From Alloscardovia omnicolens (lineage in GTDB: Bacteria; Actinomycetota; Actinomycetes; Actinomycetales; Bifidobacteriaceae), in NCBI GenBank assembly GCA_040702985.1, contig CP159991.1, forward strand, positions 496,001-560,000: DNA of 64,000 nucleotides, read 5' to 3'. Positions 27,456-43,720 of the stretch are shown one piece after another (position 1 is the first letter of the stretch; every line of letters starts with the position of its first letter). Under the pieces are notes generated by a model. It saw nothing but the letters and a program-made list of their open reading frames with translations. It was not told the DNA's origin and searched no databases. The position numbers and the translations under genes were made by a program.

Positions 27456-30299
27456 ATGGCAAAGGGACACAAGCTCGTTATCGTCGAGTCGCCTACGAAG
27501 GCACGTAAAATCGGCGGTTATTTGGGTGATGAATACACGGTGCTCGCATCAGTGGGGCATATTCGTGATCTCGCGCAACCTTCTCAGATTCCTGCAGCCG
27601 ATAAATCCGCTTATGGTAAGTTCGGTGTGAATGTTGATGACGGTTTTAAGCCTTACTACATTGTTGACGACAATAAGAAGAAAACCGTTAAAGAACTTAA
27701 AGCTGCTCTTAAACAAGCTGATGAAGTTTTTCTCGCAACTGATGAGGATCGCGAGGGTGAGGCTATTGCATGGCATCTTGTGGAAACGCTCAAACCGCGT
27801 GTGCCCGTAAAGCGCATGGTTTTTCATGAAATTACCAAGTCGGCCATTGTTGATTCCTTAGAGCATACTCGCGATGTAGACGCACATATGGTTGATGCGC
27901 AAGAAACCCGTCGCGTGCTTGATCGCTTGTACGGTTATGAACTTTCTCCAGTGCTCTGGCGCAAGGTTGGTCCAGGCTTATCCGCTGGTCGCGTGCAATC
28001 TGTGGCAACACGTTTGATTGTAGAGCGTGAACGTGAGCGCATGGCTTTTGTGAAATCAGCTTATTGGGATATTTCTGCTGAAGTCAGTGCTAGTGTAGAG
28101 CAAGATGCTTTTACTGCACGTTTAACGCATCTCGATAATACGCGCGTTGCTGGTTCTAAAGATTTTGACGAGCAAGGTCATATAACGCCTGCTGCTGAAA
28201 AAGATGGCGTGATTGTTGTGGACGAGGCAACAGCTCATGCTTTATCGCAGGCTCTTAAAACTGCTGATTTCGTAGTAGATTCGGTGGGTTCAAAGCCGTA
28301 TAAGCGCCGTCCTTTGCCTCCTTTTACCACCTCAACGCTACAGCAAGCAGCAGGTAATACTTTAGGAATGTCATCGCGTGCAACCATGCGTGCAGCTCAG
28401 GGTTTGTATGAAAACGGTTATATTACCTATATGCGTACTGATTCTGTGACGCTCTCTCAAGAAGCTATTGCTGCGGCCCGTGAAAGTGTGCAGCAGGAGT
28501 GGGGTGCTCAGTATTTATCTGAGAAACCGCACCAGTACGCTACTAAGTCAGCCGGAGCCCAAGAAGCGCATGAAGCTATTCGTCCAGCGGGTGCTCATTT
28601 CCGCAATCCAGCTGAATTATCGAGTTCTCTTCCTCCTGATCAGCTCAAGCTGTATACGCTTATTTGGCGACGCACCTTAGCATCTCAAATGGCTGATGCT
28701 ACTGGTTTTACTGCAACTGTTAGCTTGAATGCTGATGCTGGAGAACAAGGAACTGCTACCTTCCATGCTAGTGGAACTGTTATTGAATTCCCTGGATTCT
28801 TAGTTGCTACCCGCATGAGCGCGAATGCTGGTCATAAGGATGATCAAGATACAATTTTGCCTCCACTGTCTGCTGGCGATGTTCTTGCTGCTGAGAAGAT
28901 TGAACCACAGTCGCATGAAACGCAGCCTCCAGCACGCTATACCGAAGCATCTTTAGTGCGCACTCTCGAAGCTAAAGAAATTGGACGTCCATCAACCTAC
29001 GCCAGCATTATTTCGACGATTATTGATCGTGGATATGTGTATGAGCGTGGGCGTGCTTTAATTCCATCATGGCTTGCTTTTGCTGTGATTAAGTTGCTCG
29101 AGCAGAATTTCTCACAATATGTGGATTATGCTTTTACTGCCCAGATGGAAAATGGATTGGACAGAATTGCCCAAGGTGACGAAACGGGTCGCGAATGGTT
29201 AACCCGATTCTATTTTGGTGACGGCACTGACGCTGCACATTCTGCTGAGCAAGCACAGCAGGGATTGCACGATCATGTTGCTCAACTCGGCGATATTGAT
29301 GCGCGTGAAATTAACACTATTACTATTGGTGATGGATTAGCAGTACGTGTGGGGCGCTATGGCCCGTATTTGGAAGATGCAGAGCATACTGATGCTGAAG
29401 GCAAACCAAAGCGTGCCAGCTTGCCAGATACTATGGCGCCAGATGAACTGACTGTTGATGCTGCTCGGGACTTGATTGATAATAATTCCGGCGGACCGCG
29501 AGTTTTGGGTGTGCATCCTCAAACGGGCGGCACCATAGAAGTGCGTAACGGACGATTTGGTCCATATGTTGCTTTGACTGCCGTGCCAACGGGTGACGAA
29601 AAAGTAGATAGCGCCAATAAGCCAAAAATGGCGTCGTTATTCAAAACTATGACGCCGGACGCTATTAGCTTAGAAGATGCTGTTAAGCTTCTCGATTTGC
29701 CGCGCTTAGTGGGCACAGTAGAGCAGAAGAACGAGGAAACTGGCGATAGTAAGCAGATAGAAATATTTGCAAATAATGGACGCTACGGCCCATATCTAAC
29801 GAAAACAGGTGTGGACGGTAAAACAGAAACGCGTTCATTAGCATCAGAAGATGATATTTTCACAGTTACCGTAGAACAAGCTGAAGAGCTTTTTGCACAA
29901 CCAAAGTATGGTCGACGAACGCGAGGTGCAGCCAAGCCACCATTGCGTGAACTTGGTCCTGATCCAGATAATGGTAAAAATGTCGTTATTAAAGACGGCT
30001 TCTACGGTTTGTATATTACTGACGGCGAAACGAATCGCACAGTACCAAAACAATATACTGCTGAATCTATTGAGCCTGAGGTTGCATTCCGTCTGCTCGC
30101 GGAAAAACGTGCAGCGGGACCAACAAAGCGTCGCAAAAGCACAAAGTCTGCAGCCAAGAAAACATCGGCAAAGAAAACCACTACCGCTAAAAAAACTGCA
30201 GCTAAGAAAACCAGCGCTACAAAAAGCACAGTTAAAAAGTCTGTAGCGAAGAAAACAACGCGTGCAAAGTCAGCAAGCAAAACTGCATCAGATGAGTAA
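27456..30299 (+). CDS. topA: DNA topoisomerase I
   Basis: Type IA topoisomerase that relaxes negative supercoils. The 947-residue protein starts [20 protein letters not shown] at ATG 27456, chosen because GAAGAGGAG lies just upstream. The Toprim motif [15 protein letters not shown] and the active-site Tyr in [13 protein letters not shown] are intact. Instead of zinc fingers, it has three or more actinobacterial C-terminal repeats ([42 protein letters not shown]). A Lys/Ala/Thr-rich histone-like tail of about 65 residues ends the protein, as in mycobacterial TopA, where it aids DNA binding. First gene of topA-tmk-holB. Confidence 0.97.
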   Translation: MAKGHKLVIVESPTKARKIGGYLGDEYTVLASVGHIRDLAQPSQIPAADKSAYGKFGVNVDDGFKPYYIVDDNKKKTVKELKAALKQADEVFLATDEDREGEAIAWHLVETLKPRVPVKRMVFHEITKSAIVDSLEHTRDVDAHMVDAQETRRVLDRLYGYELSPVLWRKVGPGLSAGRVQSVATRLIVERERERMAFVKSAYWDISAEVSASVEQDAFTARLTHLDNTRVAGSKDFDEQGHITPAAEKDGVIVVDEATAHALSQALKTADFVVDSVGSKPYKRRPLPPFTTSTLQQAAGNTLGMSSRATMRAAQGLYENGYITYMRTDSVTLSQEAIAAARESVQQEWGAQYLSEKPHQYATKSAGAQEAHEAIRPAGAHFRNPAELSSSLPPDQLKLYTLIWRRTLASQMADATGFTATVSLNADAGEQGTATFHASGTVIEFPGFLVATRMSANAGHKDDQDTILPPLSAGDVLAAEKIEPQSHETQPPARYTEASLVRTLEAKEIGRPSTYASIISTIIDRGYVYERGRALIPSWLAFAVIKLLEQNFSQYVDYAFTAQMENGLDRIAQGDETGREWLTRFYFGDGTDAAHSAEQAQQGLHDHVAQLGDIDAREINTITIGDGLAVRVGRYGPYLEDAEHTDAEGKPKRASLPDTMAPDELTVDAARDLIDNNSGGPRVLGVHPQTGGTIEVRNGRFGPYVALTAVPTGDEKVDSANKPKMASLFKTMTPDAISLEDAVKLLDLPRLVGTVEQKNEETGDSKQIEIFANNGRYGPYLTKTGVDGKTETRSLASEDDIFTVTVEQAEELFAQPKYGRRTRGAAKPPLRELGPDPDNGKNVVIKDGFYGLYITDGETNRTVPKQYTAESIEPEVAFRLLAEKRAAGPTKRRKSTKSAAKKTSAKKTTTAKKTAAKKTSATKSTVKKSVAKKTTRAKSASKTASDE

Positions 30300-30313
30300 A
30301 AAGGAGTAAACAG

Positions 30314-30949
30314 ATGTCTCAAGGTTTGTTTATTTCTTTTGAAGGCGTCGATGGGGTGGGGAAAAGCACTCAAGTGCGTAAGCTGCACAATTATCTTGAA
30401 GATAAAGGTGTGCGCACCCAGATAACTTTCGAACCTGGCGGTACAGATTTAGGTCAAGATATTCGTCGCATACTGTTGCATGGCGGCGAAGTATCATCGC
30501 GTGCGGAAGCCCTGCTTTATGCAGCTGACCGCGCGCAACACGTTGATACATATATTCGTCCTGCTCTTGAACGTGGCGAGGTAGTTATTACCGATCGCTA
30601 TATTGACTCTTCTGTGGCATACCAAAGTGGTGGTCGTGAGCTTTCTGAAACGGATATTCTAGATCTCTCAGAATTTGCAACGCATGGATTATGGCCAGAC
30701 CGCACCTACGTTTTAGATATGAGTTTTGCTCAGTCGCGACAGCGCTTAACAGGTCAGCCTGATCGCTTAGAGTCTGCTGGCGAAGAGTTTTTTGAAAGAA
30801 CTCGACAAGCTTTCTTAGACTTAGCTCGGCGTGAACCTGAACGGTGTGTGGTTGTTGACGCATCGTTGAGCATTGATGAGGTATGGCAGACGATTCGCGC
30901 AGATATTGATGCTCTACTCGCGCGGTATCAGAGCGAAGGTCGTGCATAA
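30314..30949 (+). CDS. tmk: Thymidylate kinase
   Basis: Phosphorylates dTMP to dTDP. The 211-residue protein has the P-loop [12 protein letters not shown] (9-20), the DRY-type motif [20 protein letters not shown], and the lid region around [11 protein letters not shown]. It starts 14 bp after topA with AAGGAG upstream. Its stop is directly followed by the holB ATG, with no intervening base. Confidence 0.96.
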   Translation: MSQGLFISFEGVDGVGKSTQVRKLHNYLEDKGVRTQITFEPGGTDLGQDIRRILLHGGEVSSRAEALLYAADRAQHVDTYIRPALERGEVVITDRYIDSSVAYQSGGRELSETDILDLSEFATHGLWPDRTYVLDMSFAQSRQRLTGQPDRLESAGEEFFERTRQAFLDLARREPERCVVVDASLSIDEVWQTIRADIDALLARYQSEGRA

Positions 30950-32122
30950 ATGACACAGGAGCATGAAGCACAGCTTGCGCTCGCTTGGCATTCTATTATC
31001 GGTCAGAAACCGGTTGTGGATCTTTTGTCGCGCGTAGCTCGTTCTCCACAGCATATTGCTCAGTCGTGGCTTATTTGCGGTCCTGCAGGATCAGGACGGT
31101 CAAATGTAGCTCAAGCTTTTGCTATGGCATTGAATTGCCCGAATCATGGCTGCGGGAAGTGTGACACGTGTAAACAGATTCGTGCGGGTTCACATCCAGA
31201 TGTGACTACTCTGACGACAGATCGCGTCACTATTACGATTGATCAAGTTCGTGAGCTGAGCGCTCATGCGGAGCAAATGCCAGTACTGTGCCCGTGGCGC
31301 ATCATTATTATTGAAGATGTTGACCGCATGAGTGAACGAACAACCAATGTTCTGCTCAAAGATATTGAAGAGCCGAGCGAACACACTATGTGGATTTTAT
31401 GCGCTCCCTCTGCGCAGGATGTCTTACCTACTATTCGTTCTCGCACACGTATTGTCACGTTGGCAGTGCCGCCGGTTGAGGCGATAGCAGCCTATCTTCA
31501 AGAATCTACCGGGGTAGATGTGCATAAAGCGAAACAGTTTGCACGACTATCTCAAGGACATATTGGTATTGCGAGACTGTACGCTACACAGCCTGAAGCA
31601 GTGCGAATGCGCAATAATATTGTGGATAATCTTGTGTCTATGACGCGCTCATCTCAGGCAGTGCTCCTAGCAGATGAACTATGCACATCAGCCCAAAATC
31701 AAGCGCAGAACAGTATTGACGCTCAGGTGGAGCGTGAACAGCAAGAATTCCGTAGAGCTCATGGCTTGTCTGCAGAGGATCCGATTGATTCCGCTTTGCG
31801 CTCGCAGTTTAATGCCATTGGCAAGAAAGACGATGTGAAACGACGCGTCACACGTTTAAGTCGTGATGTCATCGATCGTGGTTTGACCACAATTGCAAGT
31901 GTTTACCGTGATATTGCAGTTATTCACAATAATGCGGAAAGCGTCAGCGGCTTAATTAATCAGGAATTTTCCGAGGAAATTGCAGCCATGTCGGTAAGAG
32001 TTTCACGTCAGCAGGCCGTAGATGCTATGGAGCTTATTGATGTGGCTCGTCGCCGTATTCAAGGAAATACTCCTCAGCTGCTAGCAGTTGAAGCATTACT
32101 TACAGCGCTGATTATCTCATAA
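30950..32122 (+). CDS. holB: DNA polymerase III subunit delta'
   Basis: Clamp-loader subunit of 390 residues. It has a P-loop-like GPAGSGRSNVAQAF in which the usual GKT is altered to GRS, consistent with a subunit that need not hydrolyse ATP. The zinc site CPNHGCGKCDTC, LLKDIEEPSEHTMW and TIRSRTRIVTL align with clamp-loader motifs. The C-terminal collar domain is helical. It is adjacent to tmk with zero spacing, the usual tmk-holB pairing. Confidence 0.92.
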   Translation: MTQEHEAQLALAWHSIIGQKPVVDLLSRVARSPQHIAQSWLICGPAGSGRSNVAQAFAMALNCPNHGCGKCDTCKQIRAGSHPDVTTLTTDRVTITIDQVRELSAHAEQMPVLCPWRIIIIEDVDRMSERTTNVLLKDIEEPSEHTMWILCAPSAQDVLPTIRSRTRIVTLAVPPVEAIAAYLQESTGVDVHKAKQFARLSQGHIGIARLYATQPEAVRMRNNIVDNLVSMTRSSQAVLLADELCTSAQNQAQNSIDAQVEREQQEFRRAHGLSAEDPIDSALRSQFNAIGKKDDVKRRVTRLSRDVIDRGLTTIASVYRDIAVIHNNAESVSGLINQEFSEEIAAMSVRVSRQQAVDAMELIDVARRRIQGNTPQLLAVEALLTALIIS

Positions 32123-32142
32123 AGTCGATTTGTTAATAATTG

Positions 32143-32169
32143 CCTCCGTGCCACGTGGCATACTGGAGG
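32143..32169 (+). promoter_or_regulatory. Hairpin that masks the Shine-Dalgarno of the PEBP gene
   Basis: CCTCC (32143-32147) is complementary to the Shine-Dalgarno GGAGG (32165-32169), which sits 1 bp before the ATG's flanking T. Between them is the 12-bp perfect palindrome TGCCACGTGGCA (32149-32160). Folded, the ribosome binding site would be paired. This could be a translational switch (temperature or ligand) or the E-box-like palindrome may be a protein operator. Confidence 0.5.
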
Positions 32170-32170
32170 T

Positions 32171-32725
32171 ATGAAGATTTCTGCTGATTTTATGCTGATG
32201 CCAGATACTTATGGCAAATTTGCTCCAGAAACACATAGAACAGATGGATATCCAACAACATCTTTCCCATTTTATATTGATCAGTTAAATCCACACGTGC
32301 GGTATCTACATTGGGAATTCGTGGATGATGACGCCATACCTGTATGTGGTTTTCAGTGGATTCATTGGGCTGTGGCTAATGTTCCTGTGGACGCATTGAT
32401 GTTCGATTTTAACGATTCGCACGCCTTGCAGATTCCGGAAGATTTTTCGCATCAATTACCATCTCTCATTCCTGAAGCAGTGCAGGGGCGCACATCAGCG
32501 GGAAGTAAAATCGCTCAGCAGACTAATCCTGCAGTTATTCATCGCTATAACGGGCCGCAGCCTCCTGATAAAAATCATGATTATAAGTTATGCGTGTATG
32601 GAACTGCTCAGCCTTTTGAGGGTTTTTCAGAAGGTTTTTATCTCAATCAGTTACGTAATGCGGTTTTCCGTACAGATGCTGTTATTGACTACGGAGAAAT
32701 ATACATAACGTCGCGTGCTCAGTAA
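32171..32725 (+). CDS. YbhB/YbcL-family PEBP-like protein
   Basis: The 184-residue protein belongs to the phosphatidylethanolamine-binding/Raf-kinase-inhibitor-like family. Visible motifs: HWEFVDDDAIPVCGFQWIHW (anion-pocket strand, with Asp/His), HRYNGPQPPDKNHDYKLCVYG (the GPxPP-H loop) and a C-terminal helix. No signal peptide. Bacterial members bind small anionic or lipid ligands; the physiological role is unclear. It follows holB by 48 bp, with the masked GGAGG described separately. Confidence 0.88.
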   Translation: MKISADFMLMPDTYGKFAPETHRTDGYPTTSFPFYIDQLNPHVRYLHWEFVDDDAIPVCGFQWIHWAVANVPVDALMFDFNDSHALQIPEDFSHQLPSLIPEAVQGRTSAGSKIAQQTNPAVIHRYNGPQPPDKNHDYKLCVYGTAQPFEGFSEGFYLNQLRNAVFRTDAVIDYGEIYITSRAQ

Positions 32726-32850
32726 GCACGATGTCATCGCATAACAGTACTGATTGTGTGCCGCGCACCGCACTTATTACACCGTCAACTACTTACATCG
32801 TCCCTTATGAAAAAGAGCTTTTACACAGAGCATCTATAGAAAGGAATTCC

Positions 32851-34377
32851 ATGCCTTGCACCACTATTCTTGTTGGTAAAAACGCCAGTTATGATGGCTC
32901 AACTATTATTTCGCGCAATGAAGATTCCGCGAACGGGGAATTTACTGAAAAAGAATTCAAGGTTGTTCAGCCAGATCAGCAGCCTCGTCATTATAAAAGT
33001 GTTATTTCTCATGTAGAAATTGATTTACCAGACAATCCGATGCGCTATACATCGGTTCCAGATGCCTTATTAAAAAATGGTTTATGGGCAGAGCATGGTG
33101 TCAATGAGTTGAATGTGGCTATGAGCGCTACAGAAACTCTGACATCCAATGAGCGTGTTCTGGGTGCAGATCCGCTTGTTGAACTTATTCCAGCTCGTGG
33201 TGATCAGCCTGAAGTTCCTGGTGGCATTGGTGAAGAAGATATGCTCACTCTTGTACTGCCATATATTTTTTCTGCTCGTGACGGCGTTGAACGTCTGGGA
33301 GCATTACTTGAAGAATACGGCACTTATGAGATGAACGGTATTGCTTTTAGTGATGCTGAAGAAATCTGGTGGCTAGAAACAATTGGCGGACACCACTGGA
33401 TAGCTAAGCGTGTGCCGGATGATTCCTATGTTGTCATGCCAAACCAGTTAGGCATTGATGAGTTTGATCTTGATGATGCTTTTGGTGATCAGGATGAGCA
33501 TATGTGTTCTGCTGATTTACGTGAGTTTATTGAAGAGAACCATTTAGACTTAGCTGTGGAAAATGCTAGCCTGTTTAATCCACGTCTAGCTTTTGGATCT
33601 CATAGCGATTCCGATCACGTCTATAACACTCCACGTGCATGGTGGATTCAGCGTTTCTTCAATCCTTATGACGAAGATTGGGATAGTCCACAAGCCCTTC
33701 ATTCTCCAATGAGTGACGATATTCCATGGGCTCGCCAGCCAGAACATAAGATCACGATTGAAGATGTGAAGTATGCGCTGAGCAGTCATTATCAGGGCAC
33801 GCCTTTCGACCCATATGGTAAGAACGGTACAGACGCAACACGAGGACAGTTCCGATGCGTTGGCATTAACCGCAACTGCGATTTGTGCATTATTCAAATC
33901 CGACCATATGCTCCAGAAGCTTCCCGCTCTATTCAGTGGACTGCTTATGGATCGAATCCATTCAATGTGTGCGTACCAATCTTTACGAATATTGATACCA
34001 TTCCAGCGTATCTTACTGGAACCACGGAAACGGTAGATACTGCACATAACTTCTACTGGGCAAACCGTGTGATTGCTGCGCTTGCAGACGCACGCTTCCA
34101 TGAAAACAGCGCTCATATTGATCGCTATATTCAAAAAGTTGGAGCTGCAGGAGTGGCTACCGTCATTGCAACTGATAAAAAGATTGCTGCTTTTGCTCAA
34201 GCCGAAGGTGAAGACGCTGTGTCTAGCACCAAGGATCAGCGAGTGCGTGTCATTTTGGAAGCTGCTAATCAAGCAATATGCGATACAGTTCAAGCTGATA
34301 CTAATGATCTGCTATCGAAGGTGCTCTTTACCACGAGTATGTCAATGCATAACGCGTTCTTTATGTCGGACAACTAA
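32851..34377 (+). CDS. C69-family dipeptidase
   Basis: The 508-residue peptidase belongs to the N-terminal nucleophile superfamily of PepD. It starts MPCTTILVGKNASYDGSTII; Cys3 is the predicted nucleophile after removal of the first residues, and RNEDSANG follows with the conserved Arg/Asn/Asp. ATG 32851 is chosen because AAAGGA lies 5 bp upstream and the catalytic Cys must be N-terminal; the frame is open upstream to 32731 but would bury it. Role: intracellular dipeptide hydrolysis, useful for peptide nutrition. Active-site surroundings (EIWWLETIGGHHWIAKRVPD) are intact. Confidence 0.92.
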   Translation: MPCTTILVGKNASYDGSTIISRNEDSANGEFTEKEFKVVQPDQQPRHYKSVISHVEIDLPDNPMRYTSVPDALLKNGLWAEHGVNELNVAMSATETLTSNERVLGADPLVELIPARGDQPEVPGGIGEEDMLTLVLPYIFSARDGVERLGALLEEYGTYEMNGIAFSDAEEIWWLETIGGHHWIAKRVPDDSYVVMPNQLGIDEFDLDDAFGDQDEHMCSADLREFIEENHLDLAVENASLFNPRLAFGSHSDSDHVYNTPRAWWIQRFFNPYDEDWDSPQALHSPMSDDIPWARQPEHKITIEDVKYALSSHYQGTPFDPYGKNGTDATRGQFRCVGINRNCDLCIIQIRPYAPEASRSIQWTAYGSNPFNVCVPIFTNIDTIPAYLTGTTETVDTAHNFYWANRVIAALADARFHENSAHIDRYIQKVGAAGVATVIATDKKIAAFAQAEGEDAVSSTKDQRVRVILEAANQAICDTVQADTNDLLSKVLFTTSMSMHNAFFMSDN

Positions 34378-34496
34378 AGCTTTATAGATGAGGTTATATA
34401 CATTCGAAAATCTCATCAGAGAAGTTTTGGCATAAAACCCAACGGAAAATATAGACCTGCAACATAAACCACCCACAACATATGAAAGGTTGCACG

Positions 34497-36017
34497 ATGA
34501 TTACCGAGAAACTTTCCGCATATTCAAGTGCGTATGGTGAATTGATGAAGATTGATGCTTTCGCTTTCCTTAAGGATGCGCAAGTTCATTCTGAACAGTT
34601 TAAAAAAGGCAAGGTTGTTCTCGTAACAGCGGCTACTCCTTTGAAAGCATCACGAGGCGAGGGTAAAACCACCACAACTATTGCTTTGATTGATGCTTTA
34701 CGTCAGCGCGGAATTGATGCGGCAGCTGTGCTGCGTCAGCCAAGCATGGGAATTACGGCAGCTGGTTCTAAGGGTGGTGCTTCTGGTGGTGGAAAATCCA
34801 CACTTTCTCACCCTGAAATCGCGGACTGGGGTTTGACTGGTGAAATGGCTCGTATTGCTGATGCGCAGAATCTTTTGGTAGCGTTCTGCGAAAAAGCAGT
34901 GGACGACGGCATTTTGTCTGAGGTTCTCATTCCTCGTGTATCAGAAAGCCCAAGCCGTTCTTTGCGAGCGGTGAAGGTTGATGGTGGTAAGCTCGCGGAA
35001 CGTTTTGTGCTGACCCCAGCTAGTGAAATGATGCAGATTGTTACGTTGTCTCGTTCCGTTGATGAGATTGCACAGCGTATTGGCAATATGACCGCTGGCT
35101 TAGCTACTGACACTGCTCAACCTGTGTTAGTGAAAGAATTTGTGGATATTGAACGCATCGTACGTGTTATCGGCAATGCTGTTCAGCCAGCATATATGGA
35201 AAGCTCTGAAGGATCTCCTGTCTATATTCACTGCGGACCATTTGGCAATGTGTCTTTGGGTATTCCTGGACTGGTTGCTGTGGATATGGCGTGTGCTTTA
35301 CATGATGTTGTGGTCGTTGAAGCCGGATACGGTGCTGATGCCGGCGGTCAGAAGTGGTTGGACATTGCATCACGCGAATATGGTGCTCAGTGGCCAGCTG
35401 CAGCCGTGGTAGTTACACGTGCTACCACATGGCAAGACGATCCTGCATTGCAGTGGCGTTATCCATTTGCTGTGAATCGTTTGGAATCTTTGGGTATTCC
35501 TTCTTTCCCTATGATTAACCTGTGGGAAGGCGAGGATGACGAGTTGCCTGCACTGCGTGCTACTGCTGCACAGCTTGGTTTCCGTGATCCGATTGCGGGT
35601 AATTTGTGGCGTGATGGTGGAGCGGGCTTAGCTTCTCAGTTAGACGCATTTATCTCAGTTATTGATGCCGCCGATCCGGATAAGCGACCAGTCAGCAAGA
35701 GTGGTGATGACTTCTTGGATACCGTGCGTTGGATTGTTGACAAAGCCTACGGTGTGCCAGCTGAACGTGTGCTTGAAAAAGAAGGCTTTGCTCAGATTTT
35801 GGAGAATGAAAAGAACCGTGCTGAACAGCTTGGCGTTGATTTTAACTCTTTAGCTGTGCTCCCGGTCAAGTCTCCAGCAACGATGACGGATAATGATACG
35901 TTGCCTCAAGAAGAACGTACCGTTACGTTGAAGAAAGTGGAAATGCATACGGGTGCGGGTGTGGTACACGTTAATTTGACTACATCATTAACTACTCCAA
36001 TGCCAAAGATTGTCTAG
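34497..36017 (+). CDS. fhs: Formate-tetrahydrofolate ligase
   Basis: Makes 10-formyl-THF from formate, ATP and THF for purine and fMet synthesis; bifidobacteria generate formate by pyruvate formate-lyase. The 506-residue protein has the P-loop TPLKASRGEGKTTTTIAL, RQPSMGITAAGSKGGASGGG and GCGP-like CGPFGNVSLGIPG. Start ATG 34497 is chosen because AAAGG at 34485-34489 is its Shine-Dalgarno; the in-frame ATG at 34482 overlaps that site. It is monocistronic, ending before a long hairpin. Confidence 0.95.
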   Translation: MITEKLSAYSSAYGELMKIDAFAFLKDAQVHSEQFKKGKVVLVTAATPLKASRGEGKTTTTIALIDALRQRGIDAAAVLRQPSMGITAAGSKGGASGGGKSTLSHPEIADWGLTGEMARIADAQNLLVAFCEKAVDDGILSEVLIPRVSESPSRSLRAVKVDGGKLAERFVLTPASEMMQIVTLSRSVDEIAQRIGNMTAGLATDTAQPVLVKEFVDIERIVRVIGNAVQPAYMESSEGSPVYIHCGPFGNVSLGIPGLVAVDMACALHDVVVVEAGYGADAGGQKWLDIASREYGAQWPAAAVVVTRATTWQDDPALQWRYPFAVNRLESLGIPSFPMINLWEGEDDELPALRATAAQLGFRDPIAGNLWRDGGAGLASQLDAFISVIDAADPDKRPVSKSGDDFLDTVRWIVDKAYGVPAERVLEKEGFAQILENEKNRAEQLGVDFNSLAVLPVKSPATMTDNDTLPQEERTVTLKKVEMHTGAGVVHVNLTTSLTTPMPKIV

Positions 36018-36063
36018 GATTTTTAAGTCGAGAATCTGATAGAAAGAATCCGATAGAACAGTT

Positions 36064-36121
36064 AAGCGCAAACCGAACGTGCGAAGATTTTTATATCTTT
36101 CGGCGTGTCGTGTTTGCGCTT
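36064..36121 (+). terminator. Long hairpin after fhs
   Basis: AAGCGCAAAC (36064-36073) pairs perfectly with GTTTGCGCTT (36112-36121); the interior adds a second helix (CGAAGAT with ATCTTTCG). It lies 46 bp after the fhs stop. The right arm also carries the probable -35 of tRNA-Lys. Confidence 0.7.
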
Positions 36122-36141
36122 GATTAATTTCTGAGTATAGT
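36113..36141 (+). promoter_or_regulatory. Probable tRNA-Lys promoter
   Basis: TTTGCG (36113-36118) and TATAGT (36136-36141) are separated by 17 bp and lie 24 bp before the tRNA, a fair sigma-70-type promoter. Confidence 0.5.
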
Positions 36142-36164
36142 GGTTACACGTTGCAATAAGCAGC

Positions 36165-36238
36165 GCCCCTTTAGCTCAGTTGGTTAGAGCAGCGGACTCT
36201 TAATCCGCGTGTCCAGGGTTCGAGTCCCTGAGGGGGCA
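36165..36238 (+). tRNA. tRNA-Lys (anticodon CUU)
   Basis: A complete cloverleaf: acceptor GCCCCTT pairs with AGGGGGC, D-arm TAGCTCAGTTGGTTAGAGC, anticodon stem GCGGA/TCCGC with loop CTCTTAA (anticodon CTT), and T-arm CAGGGTTCGAGTCCCTG. The discriminator is A at 36238; the full CCA is not encoded. It reads AAG codons. Confidence 0.98.
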
Positions 36239-36245
36239 CAGATAT

Positions 36246-36271
36246 AGCTCTTCTTCAGGAAGAGCTTTTTT
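36246..36271 (+). terminator. Intrinsic terminator of tRNA-Lys
   Basis: AGCTCTTC-TTCAG-GAAGAGCT followed by a T-run, 8 bp after the tRNA. Confidence 0.9.
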
Positions 36272-36297
36272 CATATAACAAACTAAATAGCTGATAT

Positions 36298-36341
36298 GCA
36301 AAGGGGATGGATTGCCGCGATTGCAATCCATCCCCTTTTGC
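36298..36341. terminator. Strong hairpin downstream of the SDR gene
   Basis: GCAAAAGGGGATGGATTGC-like arms (36298-36315 with 36323-36341) form a long stem around a short loop, with T/A runs on both sides. It lies 38 bp beyond the minus-strand SDR stop and probably terminates that gene, and any read-through from the tRNA side. Confidence 0.8.
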
Positions 36342-36378
36342 TTTATGTAGCGTTGTTGCTGTTTAACTGAAGTTCAAA

Positions 36379-42663
<6,285 letters not shown>

Positions 42664-42862
42664 CACAACACACTACACAATAGTGTGGTTGAACAATCTT
42701 TCTGTGAATAAAGGTTTTCTGATAACAAGGAATACTAAAAATATTGTATTGCGAAACGATTAACATGAAACGCGTCTGCTAGCCGGTTACCAAACCAACA
42801 CGAACAATGTCTGCGAGTTGTTGGCTTGTAGAAAAAGATAACTGAATAAGTGAGTATAGTTT

Positions 42863-42983
42863 TTTGCGGTGGTCATGGCCTAGGGGAAACGCCCAGTCTC
42901 CATTTCGAACCTGGAAGCTAAGACCTAGCACGGTGATGGTACTGCACTCGATAGGGTGTGGGAGAGTAACACGCCGCCGCAAA
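42863..42983 (+). rRNA. rrf: 5S ribosomal RNA
   Basis: TTTGCGGTGGT at the 5' end pairs with GCCGCCGCAAA at the 3' end; the internal GGGAAACGCCCAGTCTCCAT and CGAACCTGGAAGCTAAG are 5S hallmarks. Length is about 121 nt. Ends are set from the terminal stem. It is preceded by about 200 bp of AT-rich spacer after 23S without a gene. Confidence 0.96.
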
Positions 42984-42994
42984 CCAATCTTCTA

Positions 42995-43042
42995 TGAGGG
43001 GTGGTGTGGTTTAACACGAATGTTAAACCACACCACCCCTCA
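42995..43042 (+). terminator. Very long perfect hairpin ending the rRNA operon
   Basis: A perfect 22-bp stem (42995-43016 with 43021-43042) with the tetraloop CGAA. It lies 11 bp after 5S. There is no U-run, but the stem is exceptionally stable; it should end the rrn transcript or protect its 3' end. Confidence 0.85.
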
Positions 43043-43113
43043 CACTATTAACAGGGACAAATCAGGGCTAATCATGGGTGCACGTAGCTGTGCATTTTAT
43101 TATGCTTGATTGT

Positions 43114-43500
43114 ATGAGGCTTTTAGGCAATATCATTTGGTTAATTTTTGGTGGACTGTTTATTGCGTGCAATTGGTTTATCCTTGGCATAATCATGAGC
43201 ATTACCATTATTGGAATCCCGCTAGGTATTCAATGTTTTAAGATGGCTGGACTAACTCTTGTTCCTTTTGGACAAACCGTTGTATACAGCGATAGCATTA
43301 CTTCCGGCTTTTTTAATATTTTGTGGGCGTTAACCTTCGGATGGTTGTTCGCGCTTGGCTATCTCATCAGCGGCATAGCCAACTGCATCACGATTATTGG
43401 TATACCTTTTGGTATTCAATCATTTAAGATGATGAAACTTGCCTTTGCTCCCTTCGGTGCACAGGTAGTTCCTATTGAATACGCGTATCGTAGGTATTAG
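43114..43500 (+). CDS. YccF-family membrane protein
   Basis: The 128-residue protein has two copies of the YccF motif, each a hydrophobic stretch ending TIIGIPLGIQCFKMAGLTLVPFG / TIIGIPFGIQSFKMMKLAFAPFG in shortened form, giving about four membrane helices. Start ATG 43114 (MRLLGNIIWLIFGG) is chosen because it matches the usual N-terminus of the family; the frame is open to 43078. Function unknown; the family is inner-membrane. Confidence 0.85.
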   Translation: MRLLGNIIWLIFGGLFIACNWFILGIIMSITIIGIPLGIQCFKMAGLTLVPFGQTVVYSDSITSGFFNILWALTFGWLFALGYLISGIANCITIIGIPFGIQSFKMMKLAFAPFGAQVVPIEYAYRRY

Positions 43501-43522
43501 AAAGAGACATATAAAGAACAAT

Positions 43523-43552
43523 GGGCTGGTTTGTATAGACCAGCCCTTTTTG
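43523..43552 (+). terminator. Intrinsic terminator after the YccF-like gene
   Basis: GGGCTGGT (43523-43530) pairs with ACCAGCCC (43539-43546), followed by TTTTTG. Confidence 0.92.
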
Positions 43553-43720
43553 TTGCGCGACAACCCCTAAAAATCATGGTGAGGCTAGCATTGTGAAATC
43601 GCTATAAACTTCTTCACGAACTATGACCACTTCAACCAGTCTTCTGCGCGTTCGCTGAGAGCTTGCTGAAAGAGAGCGGCGAGTATAGTGGCAGATACGT
43701 ATTCAATCAAGGGGGATAAC

